DNA of 7,587 nucleotides from an uncultured Spirochaetota bacterium. GTDB taxonomy: Bacteria; Spirochaetota; UBA4802; UBA5368. The DNA lies in assembly GCA_937864375.1 (NCBI GenBank), contig CALMJO010000284.1, positions 1-7,587 of the forward strand, given 5' to 3'. The notes below the pieces were generated by a model, which saw only the letters and a program-made list of their open reading frames with translations, had not been told where the DNA came from and searched no databases. Shown here piece by piece: positions 1 through 5,548 of this stretch. Position 1 is the stretch's first letter, and each line of letters opens with the position of its first letter. The position numbers were made by a program, and so were the translations under genes.

Positions 1-2
1 AC

Positions 3-662
3 ACCATTGCCATAGAAAGGGCGTTCCAGAAGCTCATCCAGTACATCCTGAACCAGGCCAGGATCGACGTGCGCGTCGAGGCGCAGCAGATCTCCTCGCT
101 GGACATGGAGCTGTATTCCGCGACGACCCAGAAGCTCGACCAGGCAACCCTGCAGGGCCAGGGGCAGGCGGACGCGCAGGCGGAGTCGGCGAAGGCGTCG
201 GCATCGGCATCCTCGGAAGAGATCGTCGAGGGGAAGGACGGCGTTCAGCTGATCCTCAAGGCGTCGCTCATACTTGCGCCCATCAAGGGGAAAGAAATCT
301 CGAAGCTTCAGTCGGGGGACAGGGTAAAGGTGAGCCTTGTTGAAAACACCCCCAAGGCGATCCAGGTAGCGCAGGCGCTCAATGCGTACAAGGACGGCAA
401 TTTCGCCCCGGTGGTCGCGCGCGTGAAATCGGTAAAATACGATCCCGCCGCGGGTTACACCCTCCATGGCATAATCGCCAAGGGGATCTTCGTCAAAATC
501 GTCGAGGAAGAAAAAAGCATAAAAGTCGCCATGGATACGGTCTACGAAATGGCCAAGGGCGAGATGGTGCCCGACGAACCAAAGATGAACGTGAAGGTGA
601 TCATTCTCCTGGCGGCCGCGTTCCTTCTGCTCCTGGGCATAGTCGTCGTACTCGTCAAGTAA
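3..662 (+). CDS. Unrecognised protein with C-terminal membrane anchor (5' end missing)
   Basis: The frame is open to the left edge, so 219 codons are visible and the true start is probably outside the window. A GTG at 69 is a possible internal start, but it has no good ribosome binding site and the 22 codons before it read as ordinary protein (a helix-like stretch ending ILNQARID). Visible parts in order: a helical N-terminal piece; a low-complexity linker rich in Gln, Ala and Ser (about residues 47-72, including AKASASASS); a likely beta-rich globular part (about 80-175) containing the segment SGDRVKVSLVEN; and a final hydrophobic run of about 20 residues (VIILLAAAFLLLLGIVVVLV) followed by the last Lys. 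It therefore looks tail-anchored, with the bulk probably in the cytoplasm. I do not recognise the family. The stop (TAA, 660-662) lies 3 bases from the end of the convergent hisF. Confidence 0.75.
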   Translation, partial: TIAIERAFQKLIQYILNQARIDVRVEAQQISSLDMELYSATTQKLDQATLQGQGQADAQAESAKASASASSEEIVEGKDGVQLILKASLILAPIKGKEISKLQSGDRVKVSLVENTPKAIQVAQALNAYKDGNFAPVVARVKSVKYDPAAGYTLHGIIAKGIFVKIVEEEKSIKVAMDTVYEMAKGEMVPDEPKMNVKVIILLAAAFLLLLGIVVVLVK

Positions 663-665
663 GGC

Positions 666-1427
666 TCATGCCATTCGCATTGGAATTCCGCGCGACGCCA
701 GGTTCTTCTTCACCTCACGGATCGTGATCTCCCTGAAATGGAAGATCGAGGCGGCAAGCACCGCGTCGGCCCTGCCCGCGGTAAGGCCCTCGAACATATG
801 GTCGATCGTTCCCACTCCGCCCGAGGCTATGACTGGCACCTGGACGGCCTGGGCGATCGTGCGGGTGAGCTCGATGTCGTATCCGATCTTCGTTCCGTCG
901 CGGTCCATGCTCGTCAATAAAATCTCGCCGGCGCCCAGTCCACAGGCCCGCGCCGCCCACTCGACGGCATCGATGTCGGTGGGTGTGCGCCCCCCGTGGA
1001 GGTAGACCGACCAGCTTCCCCTGTCGTTGCGTTTCGCATCGATGGCGACCAGGATGCACTGCGAACCGAATCTCAGCGAGGATTCCCGTATGATCTCCGG
1101 TTCCTGGACGGCGGCGGTGTTGATGGAAACCTTGTCCGCGCCGTTTTCCAGGATCATGCGGACGTCTTCCACGGTCCGTATCCCTCCGCCCACGGTGAAG
1201 GGTATGTTCACGGTTTCCGCGACGCGCTTGACCATTTCGAGGATGATCGCCCTCCTGTCGGCGGACGCGGTGATGTCCAGAAAGACAAGCTCGTCGGCCC
1301 CCTCCTCGTCGTAATACTTTCCGTTTTCGACGGGGTCGCCCGCGTCCCGGAAATTGATGAAATTCACGCCCTTGACGACGCGGCCGTCCTTCACGTCAAG
1401 GCATGGTATGATTCTCTTGGCCAGCAT
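666..1427 (-). CDS. hisF: Imidazole glycerol phosphate synthase, cyclase subunit HisF
   Basis: HisF takes ammonia delivered by its glutaminase partner HisH and converts PRFAR to imidazole glycerol phosphate (histidine synthesis) plus AICAR (purine salvage), in the cytoplasm. The 253-residue product has the normal family length and reads as a complete (beta/alpha)8 barrel. It opens MLAKRIIPCLDVKDGRVVKG. The two catalytic aspartates fall at the canonical positions: Asp11 in CLDV and Asp130 in VAIDAKR. The phosphate-binding loops are VGGGIRT (79-85) and ASGGVG (201-206). ATG start with GGGGAG 8 bases upstream (complement of 1435-1440). No hisH, hisA or other his gene is adjacent, so the gene stands alone here. 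It converges on the gene ending at 662 with a 3-base gap, leaving no room for a terminator between them. Confidence 0.97.
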   Translation of the reverse strand: MLAKRIIPCLDVKDGRVVKGVNFINFRDAGDPVENGKYYDEEGADELVFLDITASADRRAIILEMVKRVAETVNIPFTVGGGIRTVEDVRMILENGADKVSINTAAVQEPEIIRESSLRFGSQCILVAIDAKRNDRGSWSVYLHGGRTPTDIDAVEWAARACGLGAGEILLTSMDRDGTKIGYDIELTRTIAQAVQVPVIASGGVGTIDHMFEGLTAGRADAVLAASIFHFREITIREVKKNLASRGIPMRMA

Positions 1428-1455
1428 GTGCGGTCTCCCCGCGGCGACTTTTGTT

Positions 1456-1471
1456 CCGGCGCGCGCGCCGG
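1456..1471. repeat. Perfect 16-bp GC palindrome in the hisF leader
   Basis: CCGGCGCGCGCGCCGG is its own reverse complement. It lies between the candidate hisF promoter and the hisF ribosome binding site (1435-1440). In RNA it could fold into a short, very stable hairpin; in DNA it could be an operator, and the alternating CG core is the type of sequence that can adopt Z-form under supercoiling. The palindrome is seen directly; any function is inference. Confidence 0.5.
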
Positions 1472-1481
1472 TGTGCGGGCA

Positions 1482-1510
1482 ATAATCGGCGAGCCTTAAA
1501 AAAATTGCAA
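1482..1510 (-). promoter_or_regulatory. Candidate promoter for hisF
   Basis: Read on the minus strand, TTGCAA (1505-1510) is a -35-like box and GATTAT (1482-1487) a -10-like box, each matching 4 of 6 consensus bases with the ideal 17-base spacing. Transcription would start near 1475 and give a leader of roughly 48 bases. This is a by-eye match in the only AT-rich patch upstream of hisF and has no other support. Confidence 0.4.
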
Positions 1511-1574
1511 GTTATTCATTCTTCCGGAAATGCGGGTGAGCGCGTACCGCCGATCCGGCCGCGGAGAAAAGTCA

Positions 1575-1603
1575 TTGACACACCCCGGAACAGTCACTAG
1601 GCT
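1575..1603 (+). promoter_or_regulatory. Candidate promoter for the polyprenyl synthase operon
   Basis: A perfect -35 hexamer TTGACA (1575-1580) is followed after 17 bases by TAGGCT (1598-1603), a 3-of-6 match to the -10 consensus. Transcription would start near 1610, leaving a leader of about 54 bases before the ATG at 1664. A second AT-rich patch (TATAGATTACTAT, 1620-1632) could supply an alternative -10 but lacks a well-placed -35. Confidence 0.45.
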
Positions 1604-1663
1604 TTTTGTTCAGTCCCGCTATAGATTACTATCGTGGGCTAAAGTCAGCGCACGGCTCGAACC

Positions 1664-2773
1664 ATGAAATCTGCTGAACACACGATCGCTAGGCGGCAGG
1701 CGGCCTTTGACCGTTTCCAGGAGGCCTATGCGCCGCGCATCGACGCCTCCATTCACGGCTTTTTCAAAAAAAAGCATGATACCGCACCAATGGGATTTAT
1801 GAAGGACATTTACGCGGACCTCAGAGAATACTGCCTGCGTGACGGAAAGCGCATAAGGCCTCTCGTTCTCCTCGCGTCATTCCTTGGATTCTCCCGCGGC
1901 CGTACGGCTCCGGCGGCTGGAGTGATCAAGGTAGGCGCAGCGCTCGAGCTCATGCACGCGTTCCTGCTAGTCCAGGACGATATAATAGACAAGTCCCGGA
2001 CCAGGCGCGGAGGAGACGCCCTGCATGTCGTGTGTGAAAGGCGCTTCGGCGCGCGCAGCGCGAATCCTCTGCTGGGCAGCGACGTCGCCCTCATCGCGGG
2101 GGACGTCCTGTTTTCGAACGCGCTCCAGTTGATCAGCGGAGCGGGAATCGACGGCGAAAACCTGGGTCCCCTGCTCGAATACTTCGGAAATACCTACGAG
2201 TATACGGCCTGGGGGCAGATTTACGACAGCCTGAATTCCATGCCCATGGACATAGGCGCAAGCATGAAATCGACGCTCGACATCAGCACCCTGAAGACCG
2301 CATACTACACCGCGTATTACCCGATGGCAATGGGATATGTCTTGACAGGCGGGCGGGAAAGGAAAAGGCTCCGACTCATACGGGACGCCGCGATCCCCAT
2401 GGGGCTTGCCTTCCAGCTCCGTGACGATATTCTGGGCGTCTTTGGCGATGCCGGGAAGACCGGAAAGCCCGCTGACTCGGACATCAGGGAGGGGAAGATG
2501 ACCGCCCTGGTCATGCACACGCTCGGGACGGCGGACGGGCGGACGAAGAAGGAATTTACAGGGCTTTTCCTGAACAGGGAAAAGTCGGGGAGAGACATAG
2601 ACCGAATTCGCGCGATCATGAGATCATCCGGCGCCCCGGAGGCGGTACGCATGATGGTCGTTGAGAACGCGCGAAAAGCGTCGCGGGGGCTGAAGTCGCT
2701 TGGCCTCACGCGCAGGGCCGAGGCGATATTTGACGGTTTTATCGCCAGGATCGAAGACGTGAAGGCTGAATAA
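1664..2773 (+). CDS. trans-Polyprenyl diphosphate synthase, probably short-chain (geranylgeranyl type)
   Basis: Condenses isopentenyl diphosphate units onto an allylic diphosphate to make an isoprenoid chain, in the cytoplasm. Family marks in the 369-residue product: DGKRIRPLVLL (60-70); first Asp-rich motif DDIID (105-109) followed by RTRRGG; KTAYYTAYYP (211-220); second Asp-rich motif DDILG (254-258) within FQLRDDILGVFGD; and GKPADSDIREGKMTAL (267-282). The residue five before the first Asp is Phe100, as in archaeal-type geranylgeranyl synthases, and there is no two-residue insertion in the motif as in E. coli IspA, so I infer a C20 (or C15) product. The protein is longer than the usual 300-330 residues, with about 45 extra residues at the N-terminus. 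Gln104 sits where His is more common. The ATG follows an in-frame TAA at 1640, but no clear ribosome binding site is visible. A TetR-type gene follows after 22 bases, probably on the same transcript. Confidence 0.92.
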   Translation: MKSAEHTIARRQAAFDRFQEAYAPRIDASIHGFFKKKHDTAPMGFMKDIYADLREYCLRDGKRIRPLVLLASFLGFSRGRTAPAAGVIKVGAALELMHAFLLVQDDIIDKSRTRRGGDALHVVCERRFGARSANPLLGSDVALIAGDVLFSNALQLISGAGIDGENLGPLLEYFGNTYEYTAWGQIYDSLNSMPMDIGASMKSTLDISTLKTAYYTAYYPMAMGYVLTGGRERKRLRLIRDAAIPMGLAFQLRDDILGVFGDAGKTGKPADSDIREGKMTALVMHTLGTADGRTKKEFTGLFLNREKSGRDIDRIRAIMRSSGAPEAVRMMVVENARKASRGLKSLGLTRRAEAIFDGFIARIEDVKAE

Positions 2774-2780
2774 TACTACC

Positions 2781-2787
2781 GGAAGGA
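2781..2787 (+). promoter_or_regulatory. Ribosome binding site fixing the GTG start of the TetR gene
   Basis: GGAAGGA lies 8 bases before GTG at 2796. This supports the GTG as the start rather than any downstream ATG, and places translation initiation in the 22-base gap after the synthase stop codon. Confidence 0.7.
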
Positions 2788-2795
2788 AGCGTATC

Positions 2796-3497
2796 GTGAA
2801 TAAGGAACCCAGGAACAAGGACAACGAGACACCCGCCGCGCGCAAGTACCACAAGGAGACGTTCGAGAAGATTTCGGACAAGAAGCGCGAGCGCATCATG
2901 AAGGTCGCCACCGCGGAATTCGCGGACAAGGGATTCAACGGCGCGAACATCAATGTGATCGCGAAGAAGGCGAACATAAGCATTGGTTCCATGTACAATT
3001 ATTTTTCCACCAAGGAGCATCTCCTGCTCGCCTGCGTGGAGGACGCCTACACGCTGCTGGAAAGCGCGCTGACCAGCGTCAACATCGATGAAGGAGACAT
3101 ATTCCATAAACTTGAGCAGGTGATGAGACTGGCCCAGCGTTTCTCAAAAACGCATCCCACGCTCATCCAGCTCTACCAGGACATCACCACCGAGGGCCTT
3201 TCGCACCTTTCCCGCAAGCTTTCGCAGAAAATGGAGAACATTTCGGCTGAATTTTACCGGTGGCAGCTCGAAGAAGCGAAGAAGCAGGGAATCGTCGACG
3301 CAGACCTCGATACCCGGGTGGCAACGCTCTGCATCGACAATATCGTGGTGCTCCTGCAGTTTTCGTACACGTCGGAATACTACAAGGAAAGGCTCAAGGT
3401 TTTCGTCGGGGAAGAGGCGTTCGAGGAAGACGAGCGCGTGATAGCCGGCATCATGAAGTTCATAAGGAACGCGCTGTCCCCGCGGCAGCCGCGGTAG
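2796..3497 (+). CDS. TetR/AcrR-family transcriptional regulator
   Basis: A one-component DNA-binding regulator that normally acts as a dimeric repressor released by a small ligand. In the 233-residue product (GTG start), a charged 25-30 residue N-terminal tail precedes the TetR DNA-binding domain: RERIMKVATAEFADKGFNGA (31-50), then the helix-turn-helix NINVIAKKANISIGSMYNYF (51-70), then the typical exit STKEHLLLACVEDAY. The rest (about 85-228) is helical and is the ligand-binding and dimer part, which does not reveal the ligand. It lies 22 bases after the polyprenyl synthase and has its own strong ribosome binding site, so the pair is probably an operon. Control of the synthase operon, perhaps from the TTGACA promoter region, is a reasonable inference without direct evidence. 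The gene ends in a small GC hairpin and is convergent with the next gene. Confidence 0.93.
   Translation: MNKEPRNKDNETPAARKYHKETFEKISDKKRERIMKVATAEFADKGFNGANINVIAKKANISIGSMYNYFSTKEHLLLACVEDAYTLLESALTSVNIDEGDIFHKLEQVMRLAQRFSKTHPTLIQLYQDITTEGLSHLSRKLSQKMENISAEFYRWQLEEAKKQGIVDADLDTRVATLCIDNIVVLLQFSYTSEYYKERLKVFVGEEAFEEDERVIAGIMKFIRNALSPRQPR
3480..3494 (+). terminator. GC hairpin over the end of the TetR gene (weak terminator candidate)
   Basis: CCGCGG-CAG-CCGCGG forms a 6-bp all-GC stem with a 3-base loop, directly before the TAG stop (3495-3497). It has no T-run after it, so it is not a classical intrinsic terminator. It could slow polymerase or protect the 3' end in the narrow gap (3498-3526) between two convergent genes. 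A second, weaker pairing, CGCC/GGCG, lies at 3498-3510. Confidence 0.25.
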
Positions 3498-3526
3498 CGC
3501 CCGACCGGCGGGGGATGGGGGCCTTT

Positions 3527-4474
3527 TCAGGTAAGGTCCTCGATGATCTTGAGCGATGAGCCGCTATCATCCGCCCGCGAAAATTCCCGGTCGAACAGGA
3601 GGATGATCTCGGTCCTCACCCCCTTCCTGATGACGAAGTAGTATTCGGCCAGGAGCTTTCGCACCAGGTCGATTCCCCTTCCTGTTTCGGCCACGAGGGC
3701 GCTTATGTCCTCTCCGCTCTCGGCGGCCCGGAGGATGAGGTTGTTCTGCTCGATCGCGCGGTTGATGCTGTCAAGGATCCGCTGCTTCGAGAGCACGCCC
3801 TTGTAGTCGTTGATAGAGATGCCGTAGCGCGCATCGTCGTGAGCGAAATAGATCTCCACGAAATCGTTTTCCCCCAGGGTGACCGGCACGCGTTTTTCCT
3901 TTTCATGGGTGAACCCATGCGAGTGGTATACCGCGTTGATCGCCATCTCGTTCAGGATGAGCGTAAGCACGGCCCTGTTGGAAACGGAAAATCCCCACGC
4001 GGTGATCTGCTCGATGACCAGGTCGATCGCCTTTTGTATCTGGGACGAGGCCGTTATGCGGATTTTCTTGACCTCGCCGCCCGCCGGCTTCAGGTAGTTC
4101 GCGATCCCGAATATGTTCTTCTTGGTGATGAGCTTGGCTGCGAGCTTTATCACCTCGTCGCCCTTGAGCGGCTTGTGCAGCACGTTTCCGATCCCCTCGG
4201 CGAATATGCGGTCGAAGAGCGTGTCGATGTTCTTCTCCGTGGTCATGATGGTGGGAATGTACGGATAGTAGGTGCTTATGTAGTTGTACAGGTCAAAGGC
4301 ATTGTCACCCGGGAGCTCGACCTCGGTCACGATCAGGTCGAAATCCTCGGCCTTGAGAAGGGCCATTGCGTCATAGGCCGATTCGCACGTGCGCGTGGCG
4401 TACCCCGCGGAGGAGAACAGCGTCTCGACCGTTGCCTTGTACGGGGTGAAATCGACGATAAGTACGTTGTGCAT
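3527..4474 (-). CDS. Receiver-like domain fused to a GHKL (RsbW-type) ATPase domain
   Basis: A 315-residue cytoplasmic signalling protein. Residues 1-115 read as a response-regulator receiver fold: MHNVLIVD at strand 1, Thr78/Thr79 in TIMTTEKN, and the conserved Lys101-Pro102 in LHKPLKG. The phospho-acceptor position is Glu51 (IVTEVELPG) instead of Asp, and the usual acidic pair after strand 1 is reduced to Asp8 followed by Phe9. Residues about 140-295 resemble the ATP-binding domain of anti-sigma kinases: N box LNEMAINAVYH (174-184, Glu176 and Asn180), a G1-like NDYKG (222-226), and a G2-like GRGIDLV (265-271). No His phosphotransfer domain is visible. I infer a Ser/Thr kinase or anti-sigma type switch gated by a modified receiver; no sigma factor, STAS protein or PP2C phosphatase is in view. 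The ATG start has only a weak GGGA upstream. The GAG codon for Glu51 was read directly from the complement near 4320. Confidence 0.85.
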   Translation of the reverse strand: MHNVLIVDFTPYKATVETLFSSAGYATRTCESAYDAMALLKAEDFDLIVTEVELPGDNAFDLYNYISTYYPYIPTIMTTEKNIDTLFDRIFAEGIGNVLHKPLKGDEVIKLAAKLITKKNIFGIANYLKPAGGEVKKIRITASSQIQKAIDLVIEQITAWGFSVSNRAVLTLILNEMAINAVYHSHGFTHEKEKRVPVTLGENDFVEIYFAHDDARYGISINDYKGVLSKQRILDSINRAIEQNNLILRAAESGEDISALVAETGRGIDLVRKLLAEYYFVIRKGVRTEIILLFDREFSRADDSGSSLKIIEDLT

Positions 4475-4510
4475 GTTCAGTTGGTTCCCGCGGTTCAGCT
4501 TCCAGGCAAC

Positions 4511-4538
4511 AGTATATGCGCCGCGGCGGGAGCGTAAA
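4511..4538 (-). promoter_or_regulatory. Candidate promoter for the receiver/ATPase gene
   Basis: On the minus strand, TTTACG (4533-4538, 4 of 6 match) and TATACT (4511-4516, 5 of 6 match) are separated by 16 bases. Transcription would start near 4504, about 30 bases before the ATG. This is a by-eye match only. Confidence 0.4.
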
Positions 4539-4617
4539 GCACAATAATGCCCGCATCGGGAAATTGAAGTGCATTCTCGTATTACAACAATATTCTCCTG
4601 TCATGAATAAATTGTTA

Positions 4618-4647
4618 TTGATTTTCCCGTTCCTGCGTTAAGATACT
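4618..4647 (+). promoter_or_regulatory. Candidate promoter for the exported-protein gene
   Basis: TTGATT (4618-4623) and GATACT (4642-4647) each match 4 of 6 consensus bases with 18-base spacing. They lie in the AT-rich stretch (4580-4647) of the 231-base divergent region, which otherwise holds no gene that I can support. Confidence 0.35.
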
Positions 4648-4695
4648 ATGCCTGTGCGTGAAACGCGGTTTCCCGCATTATTAGCGCATGTTCAC

Positions 4696-4702
4696 GGAGG
4701 GA
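4696..4702 (+). promoter_or_regulatory. Ribosome binding site that sets the start at 4706
   Basis: GGAGGGA lies immediately upstream of the ATG at 4706. An earlier in-frame ATG at 4688 would put this strong site inside the coding region and would add six residues (MFTEGL) before the signal peptide, so 4706 is preferred. Confidence 0.75.
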
Positions 4703-4705
4703 CTG

Positions 4706-5404
4706 ATGGGCAGAACGATTATAGCCGTTGTGCTGGCGGCCGTCATGTATTCTGGATTCCAGGCGCAGGAGGCGCGCTCTCAGGAAGCGCGAGAGCAGTC
4801 CAGGCTCAATTCAGAAGTGCTGGAGTCGGAAGGCAAAGACCTCGACAGCCAGATTGTGTCCATTTCGGCAAAGATCGAAGACGTCGTCAAAAAATACGAC
4901 CTCATGAACGTCAAGGACATCCGGGTGCTTCCGTTTCAGGTGTCCTACGATCTCACGAGCGACAGCATCGAGATCAAGCGGTATTACCTGGTCAAGGACG
5001 ATCTATTGAACAAGGTTACCCTGCTGCAGGAGAAGACGATGCGCATCTATTCCGGCGGAGGCTCGGTGAGCCGCCTGGAATCCGAGGTCACCGAGAAGGA
5101 CTACAACACCGGCACCTCGACCGTCGTGAAGATAACCGATCCCTCGCCGGGAGCGGCCGGCACCGACGATATCACCCTGACCCACATCGTCAACAGCAAG
5201 GTCATGATCGATAACAAGAAGCTCTCGGAAGTAAAGAACAGCCTGGCGTTTCCCGTCCGCAATGAATTCAAGCGCGATTTCTACGTACCGCACCTCTCCT
5301 ATTTCTACTCCGTGATACTCAACATCGCGGAAACGTACAACAAGGGTAAAAAGGACTCCGATGCGGCAATGACGGAATTTCTTAAAAAATCCGTGAGCTA
5401 TTAG
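4706..5404 (+). CDS. Exported protein of unknown function with N-terminal signal peptide
   Basis: From the ATG at 4706 the product is 232 residues. It opens MGRTIIAVVLAAVMYSGFQA, a short positive N-region and a hydrophobic core typical of a Sec signal peptide. Cleavage after FQA is plausible. There is no lipobox Cys, so it is probably periplasmic or released rather than a lipoprotein. A charged helical, coiled-coil-like segment follows (about 20-62, EAREQSRLNSEVLESEGKDL and on to EDVVKKYD), then a mainly beta region with VLPFQVSYDLTSDSIEIKRY (about 72-91) and a Gly/Ser/Thr-rich middle (about 110-150). The C-terminus is aromatic-rich (YVPHLSYFYSVILNIAETYN) and helical. No enzyme motif is visible and I do not recognise the family. 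It is transcribed divergently from the receiver/ATPase gene, with separate candidate promoters. Confidence 0.82.
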   Translation: MGRTIIAVVLAAVMYSGFQAQEARSQEAREQSRLNSEVLESEGKDLDSQIVSISAKIEDVVKKYDLMNVKDIRVLPFQVSYDLTSDSIEIKRYYLVKDDLLNKVTLLQEKTMRIYSGGGSVSRLESEVTEKDYNTGTSTVVKITDPSPGAAGTDDITLTHIVNSKVMIDNKKLSEVKNSLAFPVRNEFKRDFYVPHLSYFYSVILNIAETYNKGKKDSDAAMTEFLKKSVSY

Positions 5405-5427
5405 ACCCGTCAAGCCCCGCCGGCGAG

Positions 5428-5445
5428 TCCCACGACCCGGTGGGA
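5428..5445 (+). terminator. Weak terminator-like hairpin after the exported-protein gene
   Basis: TCCCAC and GTGGGA form a 6-bp stem around a 6-base loop (GACCCG), starting 23 bases after the TAG stop. It is followed by the AT-rich GATGACATATATTATTG rather than a T-run, so it is at best a poor intrinsic terminator. Confidence 0.3.
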
Positions 5446-5450
5446 TGACA

Positions 5451-5459
5451 TATATTATT
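5451..5459 (+). promoter_or_regulatory. Possible -10 region upstream of the epimerase gene
   Basis: The stretch TATATTATT contains two overlapping 5-of-6 matches to TATAAT (TATATT at 5451 and TATTAT at 5454). No convincing -35 box lies 16-18 bases upstream, because that space is taken by the hairpin at 5428-5445. If used, it would give a leader of about 85 bases and might need an activator. Confidence 0.25.
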
Positions 5460-5491
5460 GAAAAATGCGGCACTTTTCCAGGTCTGCGCGG

Positions 5492-5508
5492 GCGGTTCAT
5501 GGAACCGC
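5492..5508 (+). repeat. Inverted repeat in the epimerase leader
   Basis: GCGGTTC-ATG-GAACCGC is a perfect 7-bp inverted repeat with a 3-base spacer, 40 bases before the ATG at 5549. It could be an RNA hairpin in the leader or a binding site for a dimeric regulator. Function unknown. Confidence 0.4.
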
Positions 5509-5548
5509 GCCTGTTGCCGCGGGGCGTGAGACGGCGCAAAGAGTGGAT

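Noticed and set aside
194..215. Short GCATCG-like tandem repeat in the first gene
   Set aside because: Only about three imperfect units, explained by the Ala/Ser-rich linker it encodes.
996..1499. 167-codon plus-strand frame opposite hisF
   Set aside because: hisF is unmistakable on the other strand with both catalytic aspartates in place; this frame is its shadow and crosses the leader palindrome.
1967..2518. 183-codon minus-strand frame opposite the polyprenyl synthase
   Set aside because: The plus-strand frame contains all synthase motifs; the antisense frame has none.
3839..4537. 232-codon plus-strand frame opposite the receiver/ATPase gene
   Set aside because: No recognisable domain, and its composition is that of an antisense shadow; the minus-strand frame carries receiver and ATPase motifs.
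4586..4616. AACAAT/ATTGTT inverted pair in the divergent region
   Set aside because: Only 6 bp with a 19-base gap in AT-rich DNA; expected by chance.
4648..5214. 188-codon plus-strand frame starting upstream of the exported protein
   Set aside because: It overlaps the signal-peptide frame in another phase, has no ribosome binding site, and its translation is low-complexity Arg/Gly/His-rich.
5465..5548. Upstream ATG giving the epimerase 28 extra residues
   Set aside because: The extension lies before the Rossmann fold strand that normally begins these enzymes, passes through the leader inverted repeat, and has no ribosome binding site.
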